Shown: positions 44,350 through 55,790 of the stretch, piece by piece
Layout: the number at the start of each line of letters is the position of its first letter
How positions within the stretch are numbered: position 1 is the stretch's first letter
Assembly (NCBI GenBank): GCA_017165825.1
Contig: CM029387.1
Span: forward strand, 3,295,206 to 3,359,205
Direction of reading: 5' to 3'
From: Hepsetus odoe
Taxonomy: Eukaryota; Chordata; Actinopteri; Characiformes; Hepsetidae
Length of the DNA: 64,000 nucleotides
Notes under the pieces: generated by a model
What the model was told of the DNA's origin: nothing
Database searches by the model: none
The model's input: the letters and a program-made list of their open reading frames with translations, nothing else
Made by a program: the position numbers and the translations under genes

Positions 44350-44460
44350 AAATATGATCTTTTTCTGTTGGCTGCTCCCTGTTTTCTGTTAAGGGATCGC
44401 CACAGCGAATCATCTGTCTCCATTTCTCCTGCAAACCGACCACCACATCCACATGTGTAA
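44350..44460 (-). mobile_element. RTE-type LINE 3' end fragment
   Basis: In reverse: gtggtcggtttgcaggagaa, atggagacagatgattcgct, gtggcgatccctt, then ggagcagccaacagaaaaag. It parallels the end of the copy at 18500-18722, which has catttcttcttgtcctctgc in the same place. Confidence 0.6.
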
Positions 44461-44499
44461 ACATGATATTTACCAAAAATGATGAATGAGCATCCTCTC

Positions 44500-44600
44500 A
44501 GCATCCTCTCAGTGGTTCCTCTCTGGGTTTTTACCTGGAGTCCTGGAGTCCTCTAAAGCTGCTTTGTGTCGGGTTTTAAAAAAGCACTAAAAAGTTTCCG
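44500..44600 (-). repeat. Reverse fragment of the dispersed repeat at 19605
   Basis: Contains ggttcctctctgggttttta and aaagctgctttgtgtcgggt, the reverse of the acaaagcagcttta and gaggaacc blocks at 19605-19800. Confidence 0.4.
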
Positions 44601-45082
44601 TGGGTGTTGAAGAACTTCCCGTAATCCAATAAAAGTTCAACTGGTTGTAAAATGCAGGCTGACATCATTAACCAAGTGTTCACATTCAGTAAAACACATC
44701 ACAGTGTGGAGGGATAGATTCATAATTCTGATCATGTAATCCAACTGTGCAGACAAGCGCAGGTCCATAGTAGGTCGTTATTTTTGACAAGTTTATGAGC
44801 AGTTTTTGGAGATGAATTTGAGGGTTTATTATTATTATAATGCTCTAGAAATGTTCAAATGTGTTTGGAAATACAAATATTATAAACAGCTCCACCCTGT
44901 GATGATATTCTGGAGAATAACTTCTATCTTCTCTTCCATGTGGCTCATTAAAAGTGTAATGTCTTCCAGCAGGGGGAAGAATTTACTCAGGAGATGTTTA
45001 CTCTGTAGAACACTTTCAGGCTAAGAAATAAAAGTGCTCTGTGGATGACAGTTTCCAAGACTGTGGTGTAGAAAAGCCTTAC
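44601..45082. other. Intergenic, no gene seen
   Basis: Nothing recognised. Confidence 0.4.
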
Positions 45083-45112
45083 ATTAGATTAGATTAGATT
45101 AGATTAGATTAT
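45083..45112. repeat. (TTAGA)n microsatellite
   Basis: Six pentamer units; may be the tail of a retroelement on the minus strand. Confidence 0.85.
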
Positions 45113-45179
45113 TTAACTCTACAGTGCATTCAGCCCCTATATGGAATTCACACTCTGGGATTTTATTTTGTATTACTAC

Positions 45180-45410
45180 TCTACACTTTATGTTACTGGA
45201 CATGCTGGTGGATACAGTTTGTACTGGCCATCCTCAAGATCCATCTTTTGACATCCGAGCTGTTCATGGTGCACCACTCTCCCCACCCAGCACCATCCCT
45301 TTACCTGAAAACAGCAGAGCATGTTCTACCACAGCAGGTAGATGGATCCCAAGAGAACTGGGAAAGATAAATATCAGGTATGAATAAAGTGACCAGTGAG
45401 TGGAAATGCA
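45180..45410 (+). repeat. Right half of a GGCCACTTTAT-type DNA repeat
   Basis: Ends aataaagtgaccagtgagtg, the inverse of the ggccactttat terminus. A second worn end, cagtaaagtgactagtgaga, is at 45510-45530. Confidence 0.4.
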
Positions 45411-45980
45411 AGTTAAGTGTTCCTAATAATACAGATTAGGTTTTTCCAGTGAGTGGAAATAAAGGCATTTCCATTATAATGGCCTGTAATGGGAAATACA
45501 AGGAGTATCCAGTAAAGTGACTAGTGAGAGAAAAATTCAAGGTAGATGTTTCCAGAAACACAGCAGCCCTACCCAGGATAAAGGGTTAATGAAAATGAAG
45601 GAATGTTTCCAATAAAATGGCTTTCTCTGTTCCTCCACGGAAGCTCTGCAGGTTCATCTCCTTATTTTAAGAAGTGCTTTGCCATCAGACAGCTCTTGCT
45701 TTGTTGTGCATGATCTTCCAGGGCGTTACATCCATAATTCATGCAAAGGGGCTGTGGCAACATCTGTCTCTGAGAGTGTAACTCCAGTAATATGTATATG
45801 GATGATGTATATTAGGGCATGTTGAACTGAAGGTAGCCCAAAGCAAATCCTGTGTTCAGTAAGTTTACATCATCTGCCTTAATAATTTACTGTGTAACAA
45901 ATTAAATGTACCCAGTCCTACCTCCCCAACCAAGTAACTGAGCAGCCAAGACATTTTGGTTGTCTGAAATTGGTTTCAAA
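45411..45980. other. Intergenic, no gene seen
   Basis: Nothing else recognised. Confidence 0.4.
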
Positions 45981-45983
45981 AAG

Positions 45984-46165
45984 TCATGGGTGTGAGGTCT
46001 GGAGCAGTAGGTTACCCTGAGGTTCCCTTGAGCAAGGTACTGGCCCCCTCAGTGCTCCCCTGGCTCCATCATTGCAATCCACCGCTCCAGCTCACAGTGT
46101 GTTCGTTCACAACAGGTGTGTTTGGGTGGACTAAATACAAAGATCAAATTCACTCCTCACTGTTC
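45984..46165 (+). repeat. SINE family A, strongly diverged
   Basis: Only the core ggttaccctgaggttccctt followed by gagcaaggtactggccccct is clear. Confidence 0.5.
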
Positions 46166-46194
46166 ACATCGTGACTGCCAGAATTGGAATTTAA

Positions 46195-46480
46195 TATGAA
46201 GACATCACCGGAATGCTAACAGAAACACCTGACTTGTGCTTCCACTCACACGTTTCCTTATCTGAAACACCTACCTCCACCAAACAAGTTTGCAATACCA
46301 GACTGAAGCCCATCTGTTGCTAAATACCCCCCCCCCCCCACCACCCCAATTATCACTGGGCTGTCATCGCTGGTCAAGCTCTGAGGTCAGAAATGGACCA
46401 ATCTTGGAGGGCTGATGGATGACTAATCCAAGCTGTGCATCAACAGATGGGCCACAGTCTCTGGAGCTTTTCATGTCTGC
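46195..46480. repeat. Palindromic DNA-transposon remnant
   Basis: Subterminal blocks agactgaagcccatctgttg (left) and caacagatgggccacagtct (right) are inverted copies of each other about 125 bp apart. A C-run lies at 46327-46338. Related to the GGCCACTTTAT-type family. Confidence 0.45.
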
Positions 46481-46815
46481 TGTCTAGCCTTTATATCTAC
46501 GCTGAAAATCAAAGGAGAGGTCAGCAAAACATCTCTATGCAGCTCTATGTCATCCCTGTCCATTTCTTTGAGGTGCATTGATAGAAGCTTTTCAGAGTAA
46601 AAGTGCTGATCCAGGATCTGTTAATGTAAGTGAATCCTCAGTAATTAAGAAAAGAATCTGATCCTAGATCAGGTTCCACCTGATCTGATGTGCCCTCAGA
46701 TGATCAGCTGGCTCCTTTCTGCAGTTTGAAGGTCAAGGCCTAGCCTTTCATTTCCAAAACATCAAACCACGTCCTGTCTCCTGGGTCAGAATGAACACAG
46801 AGAGTCGTACTGCAT
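46481..46815. other. Intergenic, no gene seen
   Basis: Nothing recognised. Confidence 0.4.
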
Positions 46816-49440
46816 CATGCCGCCTTTTATTATTCTTTTAGGTCTTCCATTTTTTTGTACACGTAAGCAAATTCTTTCAAACAATTTTAACAAATTTCAG
46901 TGAAACAGAACATACGATAACGTTCTACAGTAAAGAGGGACGTTTGCAGTCTGCAAACAAACGGTGTCAGACACCAGTCATCGTTTTCTTCATTCGTATA
47001 GAAATCACACGGAAGTAGCACACTGCAAAAAAGTGATCAAGAAGTCTGTAAACTTTTAACAAACATTTTACAATACAGTCATTTCAGTAAACAACACTTA
47101 TTAGCAAGATTCCCCAAAGCAGGTTGTTCCAGAATTTTCCTGGTGTTGCATTGCTGTAGCCTTTTGTCCGTCCAAATCTTTAGAGGTACCGAGTGGAGGG
47201 ATCAGATGGATCTGCAGTTCTTCAGGGTTTTTGACTTAATCTGCTACATCTGCTTCACAGGGTTAATTACCATGAATAATAATCCGGAGCCATATTCGGA
47301 CAACCAACTGATTCAAGAGACGCTTGCAATAGATCCCAAAGGGAATCACGTCAGGCAACATTTCCTTGCAACAATGTAATAATACGGACATTTGCAATGT
47401 TTGAGGATTGTAGCAGTGCCATAATCTTTACTGTGAGTGTTGCAGTTTTTCATTGAATCCTTCCATAAAGTCTGAGCGCTTTCTTTTGTGCAATCTGTAA
47501 CAGTGAAACCAATTTACCGCATACACAAAATGTTAGAATTATGAACATAAATGCACTTAAGATGCTGGTGTGAGTTTCCTCTTTTCCGCGGTGCTCACAA
47601 AAAGTGCAAACAAAATGGCAAACATTGAATTTATCATCACGAAAAGCGATGCTCTTCTTATTTTTACAGGTGCCTAGTTTCGACCGATCCAATTAACGAA
47701 GGTTTTTAGATTCAGCCGATTATTCTAAACCACATAATCAGCTCTAATGGAGTAACACTGACCCTTGAAGAGTGAATTTATTGCAGTTGGCCAATTCGGT
47801 CATTTATCACAAAAAAAAAAAAGAATTGATTGATTCATTTTATCGATTCAATTGTAGGCCCGATATATATATTATAAACAAAATTCACTTTTCCATGATT
47901 TTCACCGTATGACTTCTCCAGATCAAAGCAAAGACAACAGCATGACCAGGAGAAATGTAACAGTTTTAACATAAAGATAGCAAGCCGGACCCAGTATTCA
48001 GGTTGGACAGATGTGAGAGTAGCCCTCGTTCGTTTGATCCTGAGATCACAGTCATTAAGGCAGCATGCTGATCACATGAACCGCAGTGGCCAATTGCAGC
48101 TTGTCTGTATTAGCAGAGCCTTTTCTTTTTCTTCCCATTATATCAAAAAATGACTGAACAACACAAAAGGGCACCTGCAAGGGAATTCAAAGGAGTTCAA
48201 TGGGAAAAACAGCAACAAATGTTAAAATGTCCCACTATGTTTTCTCTGCAGCATAAAGGCATAGGGCAGCAGGATATCGGTATTCTGATTGATGAGTGCT
48301 GATTGGCTAAATGAGCAGCTGATCGGATGTTTGTGCTGCCAATGTCCTAAACGTACAAGTCACTGTTGGAAAGCCCTGTAACTGGATCTCAACAAGGTGC
48401 TAAAATATTCAACTTGATAAAATATTCTATGCTGATGATTTATCTTTATGCATTTAGAAATTGCAGAACCTCCACAGGGACCCACTCACTCCCTCGAGAG
48501 CACCCTCTGGTGTATGATCACCCTGGAAGACGATCAAGTGGCACTTCTTCTCGCTTCACAGGCAATACAGCTTTTGCAGTAGCCTCAGTTCAGTTAGAAC
48601 GGTTCAGTAATGTTCAAAATAAACAGATAAATGAATAAAAACAGAGAGCGTAAAAAAAAAAACGTTGCAGAGAACTCTAGCAATCTTTCTTAATAGTTCA
48701 CACTAACGATATTTTAGAATAATAAAGTGAATTAGTTTTGCTGATGTGATTAATGGATCATAAACGTCGATGCTTTTAAATTTTTGGGGACATTTTAACT
48801 GTGTGGTGACTTTCATCAAAGTTACAGCCTGTTTCTGTATGTTTTGGCTCCCCAGTCAGAGAACACACATGCTGTAACTATGGCAACCAAGGTAGATATT
48901 CAGGTTAAAGGCATCTAAGTTTTGTCGAGACCATCAAGATCCGACCGCTTGTATCTTTAAATCTGAATTTGAGACATTTTGAAGGGTTTAGGGATGTGCA
49001 GAATACAGAGTTTAGTGTGCTTTTGTTCAGCAGTCTCTTAAAATCATTTTAACCAATCAGAAAAACCAAAACTGGCACGCCTGATGTCACTCTAATACCA
49101 GCATTAAGACTTTTCACATCACATTTGCAGCACAGATTTGTCCTCTAAGGGTTAAATATACAAAAAGGTGGACAAAGAACTATGCTGATAGTGAACTGAT
49201 GAAGAGGAATGAATGCAATTTGTGGATGAAAATATGAAAAGAGTTTTGAAGCGAATTTAAACTTTGTTAGCTGCTGTAAAAAGTACTTTTAAGTATTTTT
49301 ACTGGCAAAATAATGAAGCAGTAAAGTCACTGTCAGGGTGTGCCGCTTTGCAGACTGAATTTTTTCTTTCCAGAAGACACTTTTTGGGTTCATGGTCTGG
49401 ACTGGATCAGAAGTAAACAACATGTAAAATGGGTTTTTTT
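46816..49440 (-). other. Repeat-poor stretch, possible distal 3' UTR
   Basis: About 2.6 kb without transposons or convincing coding frames. Its left edge has ttttattattctttt (46824-46838), which on the minus strand contains AATAAAA, a poly(A) signal. This would suit the end of a long minus-strand 3' UTR, with tmem275 as the only visible candidate gene, but the distance of about 5 kb makes this speculative. Confidence 0.25.
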
Positions 49441-49445
49441 CTCCG

Positions 49446-49643
49446 TGGCAGCGGTGCCCTAGCAGTTAGGGACTTGGTCCCAGGAACCCTTGAGGAAGGT
49501 ACTGTCCCCATCACTGTTCCCCAGGTGCTGGATATGGCAGCCCCCGGCTTGACGGTGTGTGTGGTTTAATACAGAGGACATATTTCATTGTGGATCTTTG
49601 TGTGCTGTGTATTCAAAATGACAAATAGTCACTTTCACTTCAA
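49446..49643 (+). repeat. SINE family A with internal deletion
   Basis: Head gcagcggtgccctagcagtt, then a jump from gggacttggtccc directly to aggaacccttgaggaaggta, so the B-box part is deleted. End caaatagtcactttcacttc. Confidence 0.75.
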
Positions 49644-50063
49644 AGGGCCACTGTGAAGAATGTAACTCAAGACATTCACACACAGACAAAGGACACTTTT
49701 TTACACTCCCGTGTGGTAACATGATCTCAGTACATGCAATGCAATCCGTCACTTGGCAAAAGACTCAAAATACAACGCTGACTGAATGCCTAATGTGATG
49801 GCAGTGGTGAACGAATGACGTTCCTGCAGAGTTAATCCGAGTGAAAGAAAATAAACCCTTAAACACCGAATATTATACACTTTATAAATCAGCCTTTTTT
49901 GCTGGTTTATGTCTCAATTTACATCGATTTTTTTCATAGTCTACCTCTTGTGTGTCATCGAGAGTGGGCTTTTTTTTATTAACTTAAGAATAACTTTTTT
50001 AAATATATATATATATTTTTTTAATTTAGCGGGAAGATAACACTCTGACCTTAGAGAGCACAT

Positions 50064-50094
<31 letters not shown>

Positions 50095-52046
50095 TTTTGT
50101 TTAGTTTTTAGGAAATAAAAGTTTTATTTTGTTTAAAAATGGCCTATTCGAACCTACAGCACTTAAGCCACACCCATTCAGCCCAGGCATTTATATAGTT
50201 CATTTTAAAAGGCATGATAATAAAAATAGGCTAAGGAATTTAAAAAAAAAGCTTTGAAAATGGCCATGTTAAATGAATTACAACAGCTTTGGGCCCATAA
50301 AACTCCTTTAACTGGAACCTAAGCGGAACAATAAGAGTGATCTTTTAATAACAGTAGGAATAAAGGAAAAATGGAGTGTAGTGACAACAATTAATTGCAA
50401 ATTATTTTTGAATACTCCAATCAAGAGTTCAAAGGATGCAAAAAATAAAAAAGAGGAAAAAAAAACGATCAACGGCATTGATTTACTGCTGCTTTCTGTT
50501 AGCCACCGCATCTCTAACGAAATGTCTCGGTAATGAGCGGATGATATCTCATCTGTGCCCTTTCTTTGTGAGCACGGCTGTGTTTATATCAAGGTGCCGC
50601 AGAAAATTTCCGGCGGGTCACTTCTGTGGCAGAGAACTGCATTGATGTCGGGGCGGCTGATGGGTAGAATTTGCACAAACATGACTTCAGTCTGGATTTC
50701 ATGAGTAAAACAGGTCAATTTCTAGGAAATAAATGAACGAAACACTCATATTTCATCAGAGGTCACGTAACGCTGCTTACAGACACGTCACATGAAGCAT
50801 CTGAATCAACAGGAGAGTGTGTGTGCAGCCCTTATTGATCAGGGAACCAAAAAAAATGGCTTTATTTTACAACACAGTGTAAAACAAACACTGAAGGCCT
50901 CGTTTATAATTTCGGTTCTTCTGGCTTATAGCTCCTAAATAATTCTCATTTTGGGATTCATTTCTATTACAAAATATTCAAATACATTTGACTCAAACAG
51001 TGTTGGTAACACAGCCCCACACCTCTCCTTAGCTGGTATATTTCCGATGGCTGTGTTGAGGGCTAGCTGATGGAAAGCATGCAGTTGATGAGAAAATGGG
51101 ATTTTTTGCTTCTTCTTTTTATTTTTTTGCCTTCACTACTCAGTCGTAGCTACTCGGCGCTCAATAACTTCGCTTCGGCCCTTTAGAAAACGGCAGTGCT
51201 TTTACACAGTGTCACGGCTTATTTGAGATTTCAGCAAGCATGAATACCGAAGGAACTTGTCCTTGAAAGTCACCCACAGAGGAACATTGCACAACGATCA
51301 TAATTTGAGTGAGACTGTACAGCGGTTACGGGAGGAACCGTGTTCCTCAAACAAAGCGAGATGCTCCACATCACTGTGAAGCTGATTTGCTTTCAGTCTG
51401 AGGAATGACACACTGAGAGGCTCACCATCGTGTTTCTCGCTTGCCTTGGTGCATGTCCAGGGCTCCATAACTGTGAATATTCTGAGTAACGGTGGCACAT
51501 GCGAACATGTGAAGCGGGCCACAGAAACTTCACCTTCTGAAGATTCCTCCATCTGGACCCTCATGCATGAACGGCTTCCAAAAAAGCCTTTAAATATGTT
51601 TCACACACATACAGTGCTGCTATTATTCTCTGTAAGTGCCATGCGGGTCTACTCCAAAGCAGCCCATCCCATAACCACCCATGAAGAATCACACAGGGCC
51701 TCCAATCTTTCGTCCTGAAAAGCGTATTTACATTTCTGAATTTAGTGCTCATTCTAACTGAGCATTCTGATTGGGTTGCGACTGATGTAGCGATGCTGTG
51801 TGATTGGGAAACCAATCAGCCACCCACGCCGTGTTATTCACTATGTTAACCAACTGCATTGCATTTCCAGCTCAGAGCGGCCAAAGGTTTTAGAAGGCTG
51901 GCCAAGGACTCCGTTTGAACTTATCGGTATTAACTGACCTTCACTTAAATATGTCAATTTCTAGCATCTTACATGTTCCGTGGCGATCTTTTCTCAACAG
52001 ACATAGGATTATGTCTCAAAGGACACAGGATCAAGCCAGTGGTAAG
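49644..52046 (-). other. 3' flank / probable 3' UTR of tmem275
   Basis: No transposon or convincing second gene. A-run at 50070-50088 and a TA-rich part at 50000-50030. Minus-strand AATAAA signals (plus tttatt) are at about 51118 and 50862. The nearer one would give a 3' UTR of about 0.95 kb. The short frames at 51298-51815 have no recognisable features. Confidence 0.3.
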
Positions 52047-52712
52047 TTATGCAGCCACGCCATCAGAGGGCAAAGTTAATCTGACTGCTTCACCATCACT
52101 AGAGGAGGCTGAGAATGCAGCCGAGGCTGAATTAGGACCGTTGGCCTCCATGGTGAAGAGTCTGCAGGTCTTAGAGGGCGTGTTATAATCCGGGGCTGGG
52201 ATGTTGGCATCGGCAGTTATGGCCGGAGCGACCTTTTCTGGGCTGGAGCCATGCGAGGAGCTGCTGGGAGAGTTTGTGGGGCTTAGCTGCACGGCTGTAG
52301 TATCCTGCATGGTGTGTTCACTGGTTTCAATTTCAAACGCAGCCGTCCCGCTGCCCAGCCCCGTCCCCCGTCCCATAAAGCCCAAGCCACCACCTCCAGC
52401 GCCCCCTTTGGATCGGCGGGAGCCCTGCGGAGGTGGTAGTCGGCTGCACACGCAGCAAGCGCCAAAAAAAGTGAAAGCCACCAGCAGAAGGATGGGTCCG
52501 ATGATGATGGGAGGGTTGCCGGAGGGCATCAGGGTGCTGAAGGCGAATGCGCCCACTAAAGTGATGTTAATGCCCGCCAGCATGATGCACAAGCCACAAG
52601 CGCAGCACAAGGCTGGGGAAGGAAGGCCCTGAGGGCGGGATTTCCTCTTCCGCCGGCTCTGGGGCTCCTTTTTGGGCACCGAGGTGCCCGAGCTTCGCTC
52701 ACTACACACCAT
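52047..52712 (-). CDS. tmem275: TMEM275-like two-pass membrane protein
   Basis: A complete 221-residue protein in one coding exon. Residues 14-26 are a basic cluster. Two hydrophobic segments at about 34-58 (ALCCACGLCIMLAGINITLV) and 68-89 (PIIIGPILLLVAFTFFGACC) make a hairpin, with Cys-rich flanks. A Gly-rich linker follows at 97-125 and then a Ser/Pro-rich tail including QDTTAVQLSP. That pattern fits my recollection of TMEM275, a poorly studied vertebrate protein of unknown function. The start is the first ATG after an in-frame TAA at 52743-52745, ten codons upstream. The exon is much more GC-rich than its surroundings, as expected of a real gene. It lies next to kncn in the same orientation, the arrangement I recall in human, which supports the name. 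The plus-strand 143-residue frame inside it is an antisense shadow. Confidence 0.8.
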   Translation of the reverse strand: MVCSERSSGTSVPKKEPQSRRKRKSRPQGLPSPALCCACGLCIMLAGINITLVGAFAFSTLMPSGNPPIIIGPILLLVAFTFFGACCVCSRLPPPQGSRRSKGGAGGGGLGFMGRGTGLGSGTAAFEIETSEHTMQDTTAVQLSPTNSPSSSSHGSSPEKVAPAITADANIPAPDYNTPSKTCRLFTMEANGPNSASAAFSASSSDGEAVRLTLPSDGVAA

Positions 52713-52824
52713 CTGGTCCCAGCGACTTAAAGTCGAGGCAGCTTACTCATTCCTCAAGAGCCGAAGCCCTTGGCAAAAGGGAGCAGGAGAACGACATCAT
52801 GAGCTCTTTTCTTCAAACAGGCTA

Positions 52825-53613
52825 CCTGTGATAAGTACAAGAAACACTTTTCATTTGGCATCATTTCCAGTAAATAAAATACAGTCTATGTGATTTGTTC
52901 CGCAAACTAGTAGTATCAGAATGATCTAATAACTCTGCAAGATCCATCCTGTCCGGTACCGTTTGGGAGGGATGTGGGGGAAAAAAGACTGGCTGGAAGC
53001 CGTCAGCACTTAGATACAGAGTACACGCTTTTCACAGTTATATCAGAGGCAGCATTCAGCCAGCAAGGTCACAGCTTAGTCATGACGCTTGCTGCAGTGG
53101 TACAAGCAGCTGATGAATAACCAAACAGTCCCTTTGAATCACTGCTTCTCTCCTTACAAACCTACACTTTGCGAATCCAAGCCTGTGCAAGAAAAATGTT
53201 CATAAAGCTCAAGCTTCATGGATTCAGGTGCTTCCTGAGTGAGCACATGTGGGGGATCAACGTGCCACTGTCTGTATGAGCAATTAATGAATATATTTAT
53301 TCATTGTGATCAAATACCCCACATTATTCTTTTTTCAGAGTGCATCCTGAAATCATTATTCATAAAAGAACAGTAACCAGCTGCATGCGAGCAGATTTGG
53401 TCCTTTTGACTGGTTTCGGTGCAGTGTGTGAGATGCTGATGAAAAGCACCGTGCTGATATTTTTTGGCATAACCGGATCCTTTCCCCCCCCCAATTAAAC
53501 TTTTTCCCCAAAAACTCATATTGTATGTGGTGAAATGATTGAGATATGTTCTGCCCTAATGCCCTGTTGCGTTTAAGAAACGTGATTATTAAGCAGTGCA
53601 TCAATGTCTTACC
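52825..53613 (-). other. tmem275: Predicted 5' UTR intron of tmem275 (exon junctions)
   Basis: A minus-strand donor AAG|GTAAGA has its exon end at 53613 and its intron start at 53612. An acceptor ending in ttgtacttatcacag has its AG at 52827-52826, so exon 2 would begin at 52825, 113 bases before the ATG. This is the best-looking pair between the promoter and the coding exon. Other acceptors are possible. Confidence 0.4.
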
Positions 53614-53865
53614 TTAAAAAAGGAGTGTAGTTGGGAGTCTTACAGGCTGGAGGTCCAGAGGAATCAGGTCTCCTGGACAGAGGTCTTCATGGTCCACACC
53701 TCTGAAACACTATGATCAGACATGGTGGTCTGAGGAGTCCCAGTCAGGATAGGCTGTGAATAATTCAGAGGGGTGCAAAAGCATATATTTCCATCTTGTC
53801 CAGTCTGTGTGTTCGTCGCCTGGATTTTGGATCCATCTCTTTGTGCAGCCAGTAATGAAAAGCCA
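53613..53865 (-). other. tmem275: Predicted non-coding exon 1 of tmem275
   Basis: The stretch runs from the presumed start about 25-30 bases below the TATA-like box to the strong donor at 53613. It contains short upstream ATGs (for example in agatggatcc) that do not join the main frame because of the stop at 52743-52745. The exact start is a guess from promoter spacing. Confidence 0.35.
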
Positions 53866-53888
53866 GTGCACGGTTCAGTGGGACTGTG

Positions 53889-53971
53889 GCATTTATGGAG
53901 AGTGAAGGATGGGGGCGGGGCTTGTCTGCACTGTGATTGGCTTCCTTGGCCTCCTTCCTCGCTCTGATTGG
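53889..53971 (-). promoter_or_regulatory. tmem275: Candidate tmem275 core promoter
   Basis: In minus-strand order: CCAAT box (plus attgg, 53967-53971), a second CCAAT box (53936-53940), a GC box (gggggcggggc, 53911-53921) and a TATA-like ccataaatgc (53888-53897). Order and spacing fit a classical RNA polymerase II promoter firing toward the tmem275 coding exon about 1.2 kb away. Another GC-box-like ggcggggc is at about 54027. Confidence 0.55.
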
Positions 53972-54936
53972 CTAGTAGTGAAGAAGGGCCTGGTTATGAT
54001 CTCCCATCCAAAAGGGGCACAGGAGAGGCGGGGCTTTGCCCTTGGAGGATAAACTATTAACCACTCCCTGTACAGGAGGTGGGGTTTGTCATGAGACGCT
54101 GCCATTAATTAGACTAATTATTCCCCTTTTTTATGGCTTACTTGTTATTCTGCCTTAATTAACAGAATTCATATATGAAATCACTTATGGTAATTAGATC
54201 AATCAGAATCCAATTTGAATACAAAATTTAAACACCTCTTTCCTTGGGGTCCAATGTGACCAGTCCTGGAGGTCACACACTTTGTCCATTTCATCAGGTA
54301 ACACACCTGATTTAACTCCTCTGGCTCTGGGGGCTCTGGTGGAATGCATCTTTTACTTTTTCTGCAGTTTGGAATTTAGTTTCTTTACTGTTAGTCCATA
54401 AACTACTCTAACCATACCCACCATTTTACCACCCCACCCCCTCCAAGTCATCCACTAAACTGTTCCTTGCATGCAGTACATTGCAAGAGGGTTTTTTTCT
54501 CTCTGACACTCCCAATCCATCCTCTGAAGCTTTTGGTAATTAGGTGATGAGTTGATTCAAGTGTAAAATGAGGCTGTGTGGGACTGGTGTTTCAACCATG
54601 AAATAAACAGTTGGTTGCCAGTTATGGATACATATTAAAAGACTCATGCCTCTAATACTGGCTGGATTGTTTTTTCATTAACAAAGAAAGTAAATAAATG
54701 CCATTGTAATTGACTTTTACTTGAAAATTTGGAAAATCAAAAAAATCTAAAAAAGTAAGAAAAGTGAATCTCCACAAGAACCTCCACTGTTTCGAGAATC
54801 CACAAGCTGAAGGAGCAAAAGCACTAAACTACGGTCACAGTGGAGTCTGAACCACTGACTAAATGTACTAAATTTGGCCTTTTCTGCATTGAACCTGAGT
54901 TAACAGTGGAAAGCCCCATGTTTGGGGGCTTGATGC
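53972..54936. other. Upstream flank of tmem275, no gene seen
   Basis: GC-richer up to 54110, then AT-rich. At 54260-54340 there may be a worn dispersed repeat (agtcctggaggtcacacact). No coding feature. Confidence 0.35.
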
Positions 54937-55020
54937 AGTGTTGGGGACTGTATCCTTGTTCAAGGGTATCTCAGGGCAACCTACAGGTCTGGGACTCGAA
55001 CTCGAAACCATTTAGTCACT
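54937..55020 (-). repeat. SINE family A, head half
   Basis: Core cttgttcaagggtatctcag and reverse B box gggactcgaactc. Tail missing. Confidence 0.65.
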
Positions 55021-55024
55021 GACT

Positions 55025-55345
55025 CTAGAAAAAATCACCTTGAACTCTTCTTGATTTTGTCTCGATTTCATCTTGATCCTCAAACCATTTCTGAACAGGC
55101 TTTGCAGTTTGGCAGGACATCATCCTGCTGAAAGAGGACCTGTGGGGAACATCTGGTGCCATGAAGGTCTGTACCTTGTTCTTCACATGAATCTCTGGCT
55201 TCAAGGTTTCCCAGCAGAACATTGCCCAGAGCGTCACACTGTTTAACTTGTCACTTTGGAGTTTGAAGTGTTGGACTCCATTTTTGGCCAGTAGAGGGTG
55301 GAGTGTTACCATTTTGGACTTGCTCTGACACTCTGGCCCAGTCAT
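55025..55345 (-). pseudogene. Tc1-type transposase relic
   Basis: A 106-residue frame contains LWAMFCWETLKPEIHV and, later, TAKPVQKWFEDQDEIE. These match the M-x-C-W-E-T-L-G-P-x-I-H-V and H-T-A-x-x-V-Q-x-W-F-E-E-H segments of Tc1 transposases, with the catalytic QQDN region between them decayed. No terminal inverted repeats were identified. Confidence 0.55.
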
Positions 55346-55637
55346 CTGACCTTCAGAATCTGGGCCTTGTCAGAGTTACTCAGATTCTCACACTCAAACC
55401 TTTTACCTGCTTCCAACACATCAGTTTCAAGAACGGACTCTGCCTAATGAATCCCAACCCTTTCCAGGTAATTATTGTTGTTCACACGTCAGTGTTTGTA
55501 ACGTTGCTGCTGATCTATAAACTCCACTTGGCTGTATACATAATATTTCACTTCATTTACTGAATATATGACACATTCCATTAAAAAAAATAAAGAAGAA
55601 GACTTTCAACATCAAACATGTCTTGATGCATTAACTT
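55346..55637. other. Intergenic, no gene seen
   Basis: Nothing recognised. Confidence 0.4.
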
Positions 55638-55643
55638 TATTTG
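55638..55643 (-). terminator. Poly(A) signal AATAAA downstream of a candidate exon
   Basis: Plus tttatt gives AATAAA on the minus strand, about 50 bases after the stop of the candidate terminal exon at 55694-55788. Confidence 0.35.
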
Positions 55644-55693
55644 TTTCTTTTTTTTTTCTGAAATCTCACTTTTGTCAGACCTGATCAGATCAC

Positions 55694-55788
55694 TCAGAAC
55701 TGCTTCCGTGTCTCCATGGTTTTATGGAAGATCCTGTTCGGGTCTGGGTTTACGTCTGCCCAAAATATCAGGAATTTCTGAAGAGGGT
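55694..55788 (-). CDS. Candidate terminal coding exon of an unrecognised gene
   Basis: A minus-strand acceptor with a pure T-tract (tttttttttttag, AG at 55790-55789) is followed by a frame that opens two bases in. It encodes PLQKFLIFWADVNPDP, then NRIFHKTMETRKQF and a TGA at 55694-55696. An AATAAA follows about 50 bases later. Together these are the parts of a normal last exon, phase 2. I do not recognise the peptide; it could also be a relic of a retrogene or repeat. No matching upstream exon was found between here and kncn. Confidence 0.3.
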
Positions 55789-55790
55789 CT

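Noticed and set aside
52201..52632. 143-residue plus-strand open frame
   Set aside because: It is the antisense shadow of tmem275; high GC content keeps the opposite strand open. The minus-strand frame has membrane segments, an upstream stop and promoter context.
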